A DNA stretch of 16,028 bases from an uncultured Clostridia bacterium (GCA_947629605.1 CANREK010000003.1:1-16028), one strand, 5' to 3'; counted from the stretch's first letter, positions 1-6,972 are shown. The notes: generated by a model not told the origin, from the letters alone. A program made the numbers and translations.

Positions 1-906
1 GGCGTCACCGACGAGAGCCAAAACAAGATCTATCTCCGTCCCGAGACGGCGCAGGGGGAATTTGTCAACTTCCTCAACGTCCAGCGCACGACGCGGGCGA
101 AGGTCCCCTTCGGCATCGCGCAGATCGGCAAGGCCTTCCGCAACGAGATCACGCCCGGGAACTTCATCTTCCGCACCATCGAATTCGAACAGATGGAGCA
201 CCAATGGTTCTGCAAAGAGGGCACCGATGAGGCGTTCTATCAAGAGTTCAAACAGAAGGCGCTGCAATTTTTGCTCGACTTGGGCTTCAAAAAGGAACAT
301 CTCCGTTTCCACGACCACGACAAGCTCGCCCACTACGCAAAAGAGGCGTGCGACATCCAATATCTCTATCCCATGGGCTGGCAGGAGCTCAACGGCATCC
401 ACAACCGCACCGATTACGACCTTTCCCGTCATCAAGAGTACTCGGGCAAGAGCCTCATGTACATCGACCCCGTGGATGGCTCGCGGTTCATTCCCTATGT
501 CGTCGAATACAGTATCGGCGCAGACCGTCTCATGCTCGCCGTGCTCTCCGAGGCGTATGAGGAGCAGAAGCTCGACGACGGCGAAACGCGCAACGTCATG
601 CACTTCCACCCCGCGATTTCGGCATATAAGGCCGCGATTTTGCCCCTGCAAAAGAATCTCGCACCCAAGGCGAAAGAGGTGCTCAACAATCTCCGCCGCC
701 GCTTCTCCGTCATCTACGACGAGGCGGGGTCCATCGGCAAGCGCTACCGCCGCCAAGACGAGATCGGCACGCCGTACTGCATCACCATCGACTTTGAGAC
801 GCTGGAAAACGACACCGTGACCATCCGCGACCGCGACACGATGGAGCAGGTGCGCCTCGACGAAGAGGGGATCATCTCCTTCCTCACCGAAAAGTGCGTT
901 TTTTGA
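1..906 (+). CDS. glyS: Glycyl-tRNA synthetase, alpha2 type, 3' part (5' end outside window)
   Basis: Charges tRNA-Gly with glycine in the cytoplasm. The frame is open from base 1 and gives 301 residues ending at TGA, so the N-terminal part (roughly a third of a usual ~460-residue protein) lies upstream. An internal ATG at 193 is not the start, because the conserved class II motif 2 (FRNEITPGNFIFRTIEFEQM, about residues 46-65) lies before and across it. The motif 3-like segment EYSIGADRLMLAVL is near residues 169-182. The rest (about 200-301) fits the anticodon-binding domain. This is the single-chain form typical of Bacillota, Actinobacteria and archaea, not the alpha2beta2 GlyQ/GlyS form. 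A strong terminator follows 14 bp after the stop. The symbol varies between databases (glyQS, glyS, glyRS). Confidence 0.95.
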   Translation, partial: GVTDESQNKIYLRPETAQGEFVNFLNVQRTTRAKVPFGIAQIGKAFRNEITPGNFIFRTIEFEQMEHQWFCKEGTDEAFYQEFKQKALQFLLDLGFKKEHLRFHDHDKLAHYAKEACDIQYLYPMGWQELNGIHNRTDYDLSRHQEYSGKSLMYIDPVDGSRFIPYVVEYSIGADRLMLAVLSEAYEEQKLDDGETRNVMHFHPAISAYKAAILPLQKNLAPKAKEVLNNLRRRFSVIYDEAGSIGKRYRRQDEIGTPYCITIDFETLENDTVTIRDRDTMEQVRLDEEGIISFLTEKCVF

Positions 907-920
907 CACATATGTTGCGA

Positions 921-948
921 AAAACGGCAGCCTGCCTGCCGTTTTTTT
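921..948 (+). terminator. Rho-independent terminator of the GlyRS gene
   Basis: Perfect 10-bp stem (aaaacggcag, 921-930, with ctgccgtttt, 936-945), a 5-nt loop, and a run of seven T from 942. It lies 14 bp after the GlyRS stop. Confidence 0.9.
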
Positions 949-953
949 AATGC

Positions 954-980
954 AAAATTAAAAATGAAAAATGAAAAATT
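954..980 (+). repeat. AT-rich heptamer array (copy A1)
   Basis: Heptamers of the form ATTAAAA or ATGAAAA in tandem (one ATTAAAA, two ATGAAAA, then ATT). The same array recurs at 4801-4831, 12350-12381, 13966-13997 and 15829-15861. Each copy abuts a gene end, a gene start or another intergenic repeat. Confidence 0.75.
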
Positions 981-1004
981 GCGGTGGGCGATTGGAATGA
1001 CGAT

Positions 1005-1075
1005 GTGCGGCGTCATGCTGAGCTACGGACCTCAACCGCAGTCCACGAGAGTAAGTCCGAAGCATCTCGCCGCAC
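1005..1075. repeat. Intergenic hairpin repeat, ATGCT/AGCAT class (copy C1)
   Basis: A 71-bp inverted-repeat element. The outer arms are GTGCGGCG (1005-1012) and CGCCGCAC (1068-1075). Inside them are TCATGCTGAGC and CCGAAGCATCTC, which add the pair ATGCT (1015) with AGCAT (1061). A close relative with the same arms is at 11959-12029. Not coding; no ORF here shows protein-like composition. Confidence 0.8.
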
Positions 1076-1089
1076 AATAGTCCGTATTC

Positions 1090-1158
1090 GCCCCGCGAGA
1101 TTCTTCGGAAGCGCCCCCTTACTCTTTACGACCGCAGCTGCTCAGAATGACGCGGGGC
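1090..1158. repeat. Intergenic hairpin repeat, ATTCT/AGAAT class (copy B1)
   Basis: A 69-bp element with perfect 8-bp ends GCCCCGCG (1090-1097) and CGCGGGGC (1151-1158), and an internal pair ATTCT (1100) with AGAAT (1144). Same element as 12278-12346 and 13893-13962. It lies 14 bp from copy C1 and shares its general plan with different arm sequences. Confidence 0.8.
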
Positions 1159-1167
1159 GGCAATGAG

Positions 1168-1208
1168 GTGACCCACCCCCTTGATCCCCCTCCCATGGAG
1201 GGGGCAGA
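1168..1208. repeat. G/C-tract intergenic repeat (copy H1, partial)
   Basis: Contains the motif gtgacccacccccttg followed by ccccctcc, a catg centre and ggaggggg, an 8-bp stem. Related tract-rich repeats lie at 2905-3000, 4671-4780, 6874-6969, 7759-7846, 8261-8367 and 15903-16025. Confidence 0.55.
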
Positions 1209-1231
1209 ATGATGTGGGTAGCTCAGCATGA

Positions 1232-1254
1232 GCGCACGGCGGCACGCCGTGCGC
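1232..1254. repeat. Short perfect palindromic hairpin (copy I1)
   Basis: Arms GCGCACGGCG (1232-1241) and CGCCGTGCGC (1245-1254) surround a GCA triloop. A near-identical hairpin with a GTA loop is at 6973-6993, and a relative with a 7-nt loop is at 13542-13564. A few T residues follow, so it could act as a weak terminator. Confidence 0.7.
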
Positions 1255-1324
1255 CTTTTGTGCGGCACGGCGCCCCTCTTTTCAAAAATGTCATATATTT
1301 TTCTGACAAATCGGCGCAAATGTG

Positions 1325-1353
1325 TTGACGCGGTGAAAATTTTTATATATAAT
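1325..1353 (+). promoter_or_regulatory. Sigma-A-type promoter of the glycosyltransferase gene
   Basis: TTGACG (1325-1330), a 17-bp spacer, then a perfect TATAAT (1348-1353). The expected transcript start near 1360 lies downstream of an in-frame ATG at 1352, which rules that codon out as the start. Just upstream, TGTCA and TGACA (1289-1293 and 1304-1308) form a spaced inverted repeat that could be an operator; this is only a weak suggestion. Confidence 0.88.
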
Positions 1354-1381
1354 GGGAATATTCCAATGCATTGGAGCACAT

Positions 1382-2677
1382 ATGACACTCCCGATCCTCA
1401 TCACACTCTCGCTCTATATCGCGCTCTCGGCGCTTGCGATCCTGCTCTATATTCCAAAGCTGGTGCAGTTCCGCTATGCCTTTCAGAAGCCGACGTACAA
1501 AAAGGCGACGGTAGAGAGGCGCATCTCCATCGTCATTCCCGCGCGGAATGAGAGCGCCGTGATCGGCGATCTCTTTGCTTCCATCAAAAAGCAGACCTAT
1601 CCGAGAGAATTTTTCGACGTCAACGTCATCGTCAAGGATCCCGAGGATCCCACGATCGCCCTTGCAAGGGAGCTCGGCGCCGAAGTCTTTGTCGTGCCCG
1701 ACCAGCGCTGCAAGGGGGATGCGCTCGACGCCTATTTCAAGGCCATCAAGGAAAAAATCGCAACATATGATGCGTTTGTCATCGTCGATGCCGACGCTCT
1801 GCTCGACAGGGCGTACGTCGCCGAACTCAACAACGCGCTCGAACACAACTACGACATCTACCTCACACGCAAGTTCGTCAAAAATTATCTCGGCGGGAGA
1901 AGGGCAAGGACCGTGTTTACGAAATGTTCCGCGCTCACATGGCCCATTCTCGACGACCTCGGCAACAAGTACCGCATGCAGAAGGACATGCCCCTCAACA
2001 TGTGCGGACAGGGCATGATGGTGCGCCGCTCGGTCATCGAACGCCTCGGCGGCTGGCCGTACAGGACCCTCACGGAGGACTACGAGCTCAAACTCGATTC
2101 CCTCTTGAAGGGGTTCCGCTCCATGTTCTATCCCTATGCCATCATCTACACGGAGGAAGCGCTTCACCACAGGGACAACTTTCAGCGGCGCGTGCGCTGG
2201 CTCACGGGCTACTCGCAGTGCGACAGAAAATATAAACAGCAGATCGCGGAACAGATCAAAAAGCGGGGCTCCTTCACTTCGGGGGAGCGGGAATACTTCT
2301 TCGGCGTCGTGCCGCTCATCCTCTTCCTCGTCTTTTCGGTCGCGACGGTCATCACGGGCGCGGGGCTCGCCATATGGTACGCTTTGACGGGTTCGAGGCT
2401 ATGGTTTTGGGCGGTGATGCTGCTCATCGTACTGCCGTTCGGGGTCATGTATGTCCTGCTCCTCGGTTACAGCGTCTTGGCGCTCCTCGCCTGTCCCGAG
2501 ATGTTCGCCCCGCTCGGCTTTTGGGAAAAGACGGGGACCGTGCTCTTTAATCCCTTCTATCTTCTCGAATACGTGCCCATCTACATCATCAGTCGCCGCT
2601 ATGCCAAAAAGGGCAGCGACGCGGGTTGGGAACAGACCGCCCGCGTGGAATACGACAAACCGCCCGAAGAGGAATAA
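1382..2677 (+). CDS. Membrane-bound family 2 glycosyltransferase
   Basis: Predicted to move a sugar from a nucleotide-sugar donor to a lipid or polysaccharide acceptor at the inner face of the membrane; substrate unknown. The 431-residue protein has an N-terminal membrane helix (about 3-24) and a GT-A domain with VIPARNES (51-58), the metal-binding DAD (136-138), the TED acid/base motif (231-233) and QRRVRW (268-273, the QxxRW signature of processive enzymes). Two or three more helices lie at about 308-330 and 341-371. ATG 1382 is chosen because GGAG lies 5 nt upstream and the transcript begins after the alternative ATG at 1352. The QxxRW motif and helix layout resemble hyaluronan or poly-GlcNAc synthase-like enzymes, but many family members have other substrates. 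It is a single-gene unit with its own promoter and terminator. Confidence 0.92.
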   Translation: MTLPILITLSLYIALSALAILLYIPKLVQFRYAFQKPTYKKATVERRISIVIPARNESAVIGDLFASIKKQTYPREFFDVNVIVKDPEDPTIALARELGAEVFVVPDQRCKGDALDAYFKAIKEKIATYDAFVIVDADALLDRAYVAELNNALEHNYDIYLTRKFVKNYLGGRRARTVFTKCSALTWPILDDLGNKYRMQKDMPLNMCGQGMMVRRSVIERLGGWPYRTLTEDYELKLDSLLKGFRSMFYPYAIIYTEEALHHRDNFQRRVRWLTGYSQCDRKYKQQIAEQIKKRGSFTSGEREYFFGVVPLILFLVFSVATVITGAGLAIWYALTGSRLWFWAVMLLIVLPFGVMYVLLLGYSVLALLACPEMFAPLGFWEKTGTVLFNPFYLLEYVPIYIISRRYAKKGSDAGWEQTARVEYDKPPEEE

Positions 2678-2680
2678 CAC

Positions 2681-2712
2681 AAAATCCGCCACATATGTGA
2701 CGGATTTTTTTT
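2681..2712 (+). terminator. Rho-independent terminator of the glycosyltransferase gene
   Basis: Stem aaaatccg (2681-2688) with cggatttt (2701-2708). The inner part contains the self-complementary cacatatgtg, so the hairpin continues past one mismatch. A run of eight T follows (2705-2712). It starts 3 bp after the stop. Confidence 0.9.
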
Positions 2713-2722
2713 GTTGAATTGA

Positions 2723-2760
2723 GCGCCGTGCGCTCATGCTGAACGCATGTGAAGCATCCC
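2723..2760. repeat. Intergenic hairpin repeat, ATGCT/AGCAT class (short copy G)
   Basis: A shortened element: ctcatgctgaac followed by gtgaagcatccc, with ATGCT (2736) pairing AGCAT (2753). It fits the same TCAT-x-CTGA / GAAG-x'-ATC plan as the longer copies but lacks obvious long outer arms. Confidence 0.6.
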
Positions 2761-2801
2761 GTTAAACCTACGGACTCCATTGTCCTACGGACCATTCTGA
2801 T

Positions 2802-2893
2802 TGCGTCATGGTGAGCTCCGTCGAACCATCACCTTATTATAATGCGGTGATCCTTCGACACGACGCAAGGGCGCGTCGGCTCAGGATGACGCA
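2802..2893. repeat. Composite intergenic repeat with TGCGTCAT/ATGACGCA ends (copy E1)
   Basis: A 92-bp element bounded by perfect 8-bp inverted ends (2802-2809 and 2886-2893). Two sub-units sit head to head: an ATGGT/ACCAT pair (2808, 2825) and an ATCCT/AGGAT pair (2850, 2883). They meet in a central hairpin, gtcgaaccatcacc with ggtgatccttcgac, whose arms pair except for a 2-nt C/C internal loop. Its reverse complement matches the cores of copies E2 (12050-12258) and E3 (13637-13724). Confidence 0.8.
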
Positions 2894-2904
2894 TTTGGAA
2901 CGTT

Positions 2905-3000
2905 GCCCACCCCCTACCCCCTCCTCGGGAGGGGGCAAAAAAGGGACCCGCCGCGGCGCCCGCCCCCTCCATGGGAGGGGGACCAAGGGGGTGGGTCACC
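2905..3000. repeat. G/C-tract intergenic repeat (copy H2)
   Basis: Palindrome-rich stretch: cccaccccctaccccctcc at the left mirrors ccaagggggtgggtcacc at the right. Inner palindromes include ccctcctcgggaggg and ccccctccatgggaggggg. It fills most of the gap between the convergent glycosyltransferase and acyltransferase genes. Confidence 0.65.
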
Positions 3001-3030
3001 GCCGTTCATCCCGAGGGCCGCAACGGTCAA

Positions 3031-3071
3031 AATTATAAAAAATCAGTTGATTACAAATTGTAATCAACTGA
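3031..3071 (-). terminator. Rho-independent terminator of the acyltransferase gene
   Basis: Perfect inverted repeat tcagttgattacaa (3043-3056) with ttgtaatcaactga (3058-3071). The centre opens into a small loop. Read on the minus strand it is followed by ttttttataatttt. It starts 9 bp after the acyltransferase stop. Confidence 0.9.
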
Positions 3072-3079
3072 CCCCAAAC

Positions 3080-3874
3080 TCAATCGTCATACCGGAGGGG
3101 GATGCCGTAGGCGGACTCGTAGCATTCCTTCCACTCTTCCTCGGCACGGCGCTTCATCTCCTGCATGCGCTCCGTCTTGGGGAGCGTCTCATCGCCGTAG
3201 ACCGCGGGGAGAATGTGGATGCGGACACGCTTCAAGTGTCCCCTCTTGTTCCGCTTGAAGGTGCAGAAAATGGGCAGCACGGGCACCGAAAATTTTGCGG
3301 CATAGTGAAAGGCGCCGTCCTTCATGGGGCGGGGCTTTTGATAGTTCGTCCACATGACCTGTTCGGCATAAAAATTGACGATCTTGCCCTTTTTCAGCTG
3401 CCGTTCCATCTCGGCGAGGAGATTGCGCGTCGCCTCTCTGTCCTTGGAGAACGGCCACATGCCGCCATGGCGGATGATATGCCCCGCGAACCCCCGCTTG
3501 TTGTTCCACGGCGCCATCGTGTGGAAGGTGCGGAAGTGCCCCGCCGCCGTGCGCACGAGGAGAGTGTCGAGATAGTTAAAGTGGTTGCAGACGGAGATCG
3601 CGCCCGACTTCTTGATGGCCTTTAAGTTCTCTTTGCCCTCCACCCTGACGCCGCCGTAGGCGATCCGGAAGAGGGGGCGGGTGAAGAGCTTCAAAAACGT
3701 TCTCCAAAATCCCGTGAGAAAACGGTCGAATCCCCTTTGGCGGTAGCGGAAGTTCTTGTCGGGCATCTCCCAAGTGCCAAGAAGGGGGATATAGCGAAAG
3801 TCGAAACGGCGATGCCGTTCGAGCGTCGCCTGAATTCCGCGGATCTTTTGATTTTTTGTCCTCTTTTGCACCAC
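3080..3874 (-). CDS. PlsC-like lysophospholipid acyltransferase family protein
   Basis: Probably acylates a lysophosphatidate-like acceptor in membrane lipid synthesis. The 264-residue protein has the family HX4D catalytic motif as HFNYLD (about 98-103). The region normally reading FPEGT is here FYAEQ (168-172), and VPVLPIF follows, as in PlsC proteins. The divergent third motif means substrate and even activity are uncertain. The frame is open upstream to an ATG at 4033 inside the SSB-like gene, but a promoter at 3902-3930 places the transcript start near 3895, so that extension is not made. I chose GTG 3874 with GGGGGA 5 nt upstream; the next GTG (3871) is equally possible. It is lysine- and arginine-rich, and a positively charged N-terminal region precedes the domain. 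Confidence 0.85.
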   Translation of the reverse strand: MVQKRTKNQKIRGIQATLERHRRFDFRYIPLLGTWEMPDKNFRYRQRGFDRFLTGFWRTFLKLFTRPLFRIAYGGVRVEGKENLKAIKKSGAISVCNHFNYLDTLLVRTAAGHFRTFHTMAPWNNKRGFAGHIIRHGGMWPFSKDREATRNLLAEMERQLKKGKIVNFYAEQVMWTNYQKPRPMKDGAFHYAAKFSVPVLPIFCTFKRNKRGHLKRVRIHILPAVYGDETLPKTERMQEMKRRAEEEWKECYESAYGIPLRYDD

Positions 3875-3901
3875 CGAGTTCCCCCGTTCGGTCTTTTTTT
3901 T

Positions 3902-3930
3902 ATTGTACCCGAATCGGAGCGAATTGTCAA
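3902..3930 (-). promoter_or_regulatory. Sigma-A-type promoter of the acyltransferase gene, overlapping the SSB-like stop codon
   Basis: Minus-strand TTGACA (3930-3925), a 17-bp spacer and TACAAT (3907-3902). The TGA inside TTGACA (3929-3927) is the stop codon of the upstream SSB-like gene. Confidence 0.88.
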
Positions 3931-4610
3931 GCGTTATATGTCTGTTCGGCGGGGCTATACAGGTCGAATTCGCCGTCCAAATCAAAATTGTCGCCGTCGT
4001 CGAACGCGGCAAGTTTGGAGACGGAGACTTCATACGCCGTCATCGTGACCGTCTCTTCCTCGGAGAGACGCTTTTGATATTCACGGCTCTGAATGCGGCC
4101 CGAGAGCGCGATCCTGTCCCCCACTTTGAGGGTCTGCACGAAGCGGGCATTTCTCCCCCATGCGATGCAGGGAATGTAGTCGGACTTGTTGTAGGCGCGG
4201 TTGACGGCGACGAGAAGGTCGGCGATCTCGCGGTTGAAGGGCGTCGTGCGGTAGACGGGCGGCTTGCAGATGTACCCCGAGAGGACAATGCTGTTGGGGT
4301 TCTGCGCGGTGGGTTCGACGAGCTCCCGCACAAAGACGGTGAGCATGAGGCGGGACTTGCCGCCTTCGAGCTTATTATAGCTGCGGAATTGCCCGACGGC
4401 GCAGATACGGCTGCCGATTTTGAGGTCGTTGCCCTTGATGAGCCGTTCCGAGACGGTGACGGGCAGGATGTCCGCCTGACCCGAGAGACGCAGGACCTTG
4501 ACGAAGAATTCGTAGAATCCCTCGCCGTAGACCTCATGGGAAAACGTCGCCTCTGTGACGATCTCCCCGCAAAAGTAAACTCTGTTGTTCTTTTCCGTGC
4601 TGTGATCCAT
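3927..4610 (-). CDS. Two-OB-fold single-stranded DNA-binding-like protein
   Basis: A 227-residue protein with two tandem OB-fold-like halves, about 8-98 and 106-200. Each has a beta-rich opening (VYFCGEIVTE and SIVLSGYICKPP) and a late KIGSRICAVGQFRS or KVGDRIALSGRIQSREY strand pair. The second half is the clearer match to bacterial SSB. Such double-domain SSB-like proteins are known in Clostridia besides the main ssb. The acidic C-terminus lacks the usual DDDIPF-like partner-binding tip, so it may not recruit the standard SSB partners. The ATG at 4610 has GGAGG about 13 nt upstream, longer than usual, with no better in-frame start. No clear promoter is seen. The gene stands apart from rpsF/rpsR, the usual neighbours of the main ssb. 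Confidence 0.82.
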   Translation of the reverse strand: MDHSTEKNNRVYFCGEIVTEATFSHEVYGEGFYEFFVKVLRLSGQADILPVTVSERLIKGNDLKIGSRICAVGQFRSYNKLEGGKSRLMLTVFVRELVEPTAQNPNSIVLSGYICKPPVYRTTPFNREIADLLVAVNRAYNKSDYIPCIAWGRNARFVQTLKVGDRIALSGRIQSREYQKRLSEEETVTMTAYEVSVSKLAAFDDGDNFDLDGEFDLYSPAEQTYNA

Positions 4611-4670
4611 ATTCCGATTGGTACCTCCAAGTATTTCGTGTCGATTTTATTGCGCCGTGGTGAGCGACTG

Positions 4671-4780
4671 CACACACCCCTCCCGCCCCTATGGGGCACC
4701 CACCCCTCGAGGGGTGGGCAAGAGTATCCCTTGGCTCCCCCTCGAGGGGGAGCTGTCGCGTAGCGACTGAGGGGGTGTCA
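4671..4780. repeat. G/C-tract intergenic repeat with two 20-bp perfect palindromes and a GTA-triloop hairpin (copy H3)
   Basis: Contains the perfect palindromes CCCACCCCTCGAGGGGTGGG (4699-4718) and GCTCCCCCTCGAGGGGGAGC (4734-4753). The hairpin GTCGC-GTA-GCGAC follows at 4755-4767, then tgagggggtgtcatt. This is the clearest copy of the family core (ctccccc / gggggagctgtc, small hairpin, gactgaggggg). Confidence 0.8.
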
Positions 4781-4800
4781 TTCTAAATCACCCCGCCGCA

Positions 4801-4831
4801 ATTTTTCATTTTTAATTTTTAATTTTTAATT
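4801..4831 (-). repeat. AT-rich heptamer array (copy A2)
   Basis: On the minus strand it reads as tandem ATTAAAA heptamers with one ATGAAAA. It lies 9 bp downstream of the deacetylase stop, where no standard terminator is seen. Confidence 0.75.
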
Positions 4832-4839
4832 ATCTTTAT

Positions 4840-5610
4840 TTACGCCGCGTTTTCTGCGATCTGGCGGCCCGTGGCGTCGATCTTGTAGCCGTCGCGGTAG
4901 ATGAGTTCGCCGATGGGCACGAACTCAAACCCCTTGGCGCGGAGGGTGTCGATGAGAATGGGCAGCGCTTCCGCCGTATGCAGGCCGTTGTTGTGGCAGA
5001 GTATGATGGACCCGCTCTTCACGCGCGAGATGACCCGCTCCGCGATGTCCGACGCCGAGAGGTCCTTCCAATCGAGGGAATCGACGTCCCATTGAATGGG
5101 ATAGAGCCCCATGGCGTTTGACGTGTCGATGAGAAGGTCGTCATAGTCGCCGTAGGGCGGGCGGAAGAGCTCGACGGTCTTCCCCGTGACCGCCGTGATG
5201 GCGTCGACGGAAGAGCGCAGCTCCGCCCTTATCTCGCTCTCGGAGAGGCGGGACATGTAGGAATGGGTCGCGCTGTGCGTGCCGATCTCGTGCCCCGCGT
5301 CGGAGACCTTTTTGAGATAGTCGGGGTGGTCCTTCGCCCAAAATTCCACGGTGAAAAAGGTCGCCCTGACGCCGCCCTCTTCCAGATGTTTGAGAATGTC
5401 GTCGGTGTATTCCACGCCCCACGCGCAGTCAAAGGAGATGGCGATCTTGTTGTCGTCGCGGCCGACGGAGTAGATGGGGAGCGAGCGGTTCACGCTCGAA
5501 TAGACCTCGACGGCGCCCGAAAAGTTCGCTGCAAGGAGCGCAACGGCGACGGCGAGCAGCACGGCCGCCGCGGAGAGCAGTGTTTTGAGCTTCACGGTGA
5601 AAAATTTCAT
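4840..5610 (-). CDS. PdaB-like polysaccharide deacetylase family protein (NodB domain)
   Basis: Likely removes N-acetyl groups from cell-wall or spore-wall sugars outside the membrane. The 256-residue protein has a signal-anchor helix (about 9-29) and a NodB domain with SFDCAWG (59-65), HEIGTHSATH (107-116, metal-binding H112 and H116), FRPPYG (149-154), QWDVDSLDW (173-181) and ILCH (203-206). The usual DD of motif 1 is DC, so the second Asp (normally a metal ligand) is missing. PdaB-like proteins also depart from DD here, so the protein may be weakly active or use a different site. ATG 5610 is chosen because AGGTGA lies 5 nt upstream and the protein then opens on the signal helix. The frame runs upstream to 5787, but those 59 residues look non-native. 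No convincing promoter was seen. Confidence 0.88.
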   Translation of the reverse strand: MKFFTVKLKTLLSAAAVLLAVAVALLAANFSGAVEVYSSVNRSLPIYSVGRDDNKIAISFDCAWGVEYTDDILKHLEEGGVRATFFTVEFWAKDHPDYLKKVSDAGHEIGTHSATHSYMSRLSESEIRAELRSSVDAITAVTGKTVELFRPPYGDYDDLLIDTSNAMGLYPIQWDVDSLDWKDLSASDIAERVISRVKSGSIILCHNNGLHTAEALPILIDTLRAKGFEFVPIGELIYRDGYKIDATGRQIAENAA

Positions 5611-5845
5611 CCGCATCACCTGTATCCTATCATAGAGTACGGGGGAAATTTTTGGAAGATCCGCGCGGTCCTTGACGAATTTCCGCGAAAACCTTCTCCC
5701 CGCCGAATGCTTATCCATATGCGGCGTTTTCCCAAAAAATGCGCACTTATTGCAAAATATCGTGCACTCTACTGTGAGTAGAGCCACTTCCCGCGGCGGT
5801 GGAGCGGAAACGGGGAAGAGTAGGCAAGTTCCTCAAAACGGTAGG

Positions 5846-5874
5846 TTGTATTTTCGGCCGTTTCGCGGTATGCT
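5846..5874 (+). promoter_or_regulatory. Probable promoter of degV
   Basis: TTGTAT (5846-5851), a 17-bp spacer, TATGCT (5869-5874). It lies 23 bp before the chosen degV start, which rules out the longer ORF start at 5799. The -10 is moderate. Confidence 0.65.
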
Positions 5875-5897
5875 ATGTATTGCCAAGGGAGGCAACT

Positions 5898-6839
5898 ATG
5901 CAATTTGAAATTTTGACGGATTCATCGGCGAACATCCCCGACGAACTCTTGCGGGAGCGGAACATCCATATCCTCTCCTATCGACTGCTCGACGGCGACG
6001 AAGAGCGGGACTGCGACTTGGGCGGCGGCTTCCGTGAAGCGGCCAAGGAGCACTACAAAAAGATGCGGGCGGGCAAGGAAATGCGGACTTCCCTCATCTC
6101 CAAGGAGCGCATTATGGAGGCGCTCGTTCCCTTGCTCGAAGCCGAGAAGGATGTCTTTTTCGTGACGATCGCCTCGGGCATCAGCGGGACCTACGCGCAG
6201 GCCGTCTCCGCCGCCAAGGACCTTTCCCAAACCTATCCCGAGCGGAAGATCGTCATCGCGGACAGCTCCAACGCGTCCATGGGCGAAGGACTTCTCGTGC
6301 TCCGCGTGGCCGACCTTCGGGACATGGGCGAGAGCATCGACGCATGTGCCGCGTGGTTCGAGCGCAACCGCTATAAAATGAACAGTTATGTCACGGTCGG
6401 CGACCTCAAATATCTCCGAAAAGGGGGCAGGATCTCCGCCGCCGTCGCCTTTGCGGGCGCCCTTCTCAACATCAAGCCCATTCTCAAAGCCGATGGCGAA
6501 AAACAGGCCAAACTCGTCGTCTGCGGCAAGGAACGGGGCAGAAAAAAGGCCATCGCGGCCCTCCTTGCGGCGTTCGACGGCAACTGTGTTCACCCCGAGG
6601 CGCAGACGGTCGCCATCACCCATGCCGACTGCGAGGAGGAAGCGCTCGCCCTCGCCGATGCCCTCCGTGAGCGCGGCGTGAAAGACATCATCATCGAGTA
6701 TTACGACATCTGCACGGGGTCGCACGTCGGGCCCGACACGATCGCGCTGTTCTTTTTGGGAAAGGACCGCCGCGGCAATGCGGAAGCAACGGAAAAGGCG
6801 CCTTCCAATCGGAAAGCGCCCGCCAAATCGAGCATATAA
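5898..6839 (+). CDS. degV: DegV family fatty-acid-binding protein
   Basis: DegV/FakB proteins hold a fatty acid and can present it to the kinase FakA for phospholipid synthesis. The 313-residue length is slightly above the family norm (~280), because of a lysine- and proline-rich tail after about residue 290. Family hallmarks are ILTDSSANIP (4-13), the MRTSLIS segment, the FFVTIASGISGTYAQA lipid-pocket region, VGDLKYLRKGGRIS and the C-terminal TGSHVGPDTIALFFLG. ATG 5898 has AAGGGAGG 5 nt upstream and lies just after the promoter; an in-frame ATG at 5799 is upstream of that promoter. The symbol is a family name; the actual role could be FakB. An imperfect 10-bp hairpin (6797-6820) lies inside the last codons without a T run, so termination is unclear. 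Confidence 0.9.
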   Translation: MQFEILTDSSANIPDELLRERNIHILSYRLLDGDEERDCDLGGGFREAAKEHYKKMRAGKEMRTSLISKERIMEALVPLLEAEKDVFFVTIASGISGTYAQAVSAAKDLSQTYPERKIVIADSSNASMGEGLLVLRVADLRDMGESIDACAAWFERNRYKMNSYVTVGDLKYLRKGGRISAAVAFAGALLNIKPILKADGEKQAKLVVCGKERGRKKAIAALLAAFDGNCVHPEAQTVAITHADCEEEALALADALRERGVKDIIIEYYDICTGSHVGPDTIALFFLGKDRRGNAEATEKAPSNRKAPAKSSI

Positions 6840-6873
6840 GTTGTGGATTTTTGAGGGAAGAAGGGAACACCGC

Positions 6874-6969
6874 CTCACCCGCTACGCGGGAGCTCCCCCT
6901 CAAGGGGGCGCCAAGACTTGCCCACCCCTCCGAGGGGTGGGTGTCGAGCGTAGCGAGACGGAAGGGGTG
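6874..6969. repeat. G/C-tract intergenic repeat (copy H4)
   Basis: CCCGC-TAC-GCGGG (6878-6890) is a hairpin with a GTA loop on the minus strand. Then come ctccccctcaaggggg, the palindrome cccacccctccgaggggtgggt, and GCGTAGC (6948-6954) within gtcgagcgtagcgagac. Fills the gap between the convergent degV and comF genes. Confidence 0.7.
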
Positions 6970-6972
6970 TTA

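Noticed and set aside
1343..2170. 275-residue minus-strand ORF opposite the glycosyltransferase
   Set aside because: Low-complexity shadow; the plus frame has VIPARNES, DAD, TED and QxxRW.
3875..4033. N-terminal extension of the acyltransferase into the SSB-like gene
   Set aside because: Lies upstream of a consensus promoter and reads as an out-of-frame copy of the SSB-like gene.
5611..5787. 59-residue N-terminal extension of the deacetylase
   Set aside because: AGGTGA plus ATG at 5610 opens directly on the signal helix; the extension has no family match that I can see.
5922..6878. 318-residue minus-strand ORF opposite degV
   Set aside because: Antisense shadow; the DegV frame has the family motifs, a ribosome site and a promoter.
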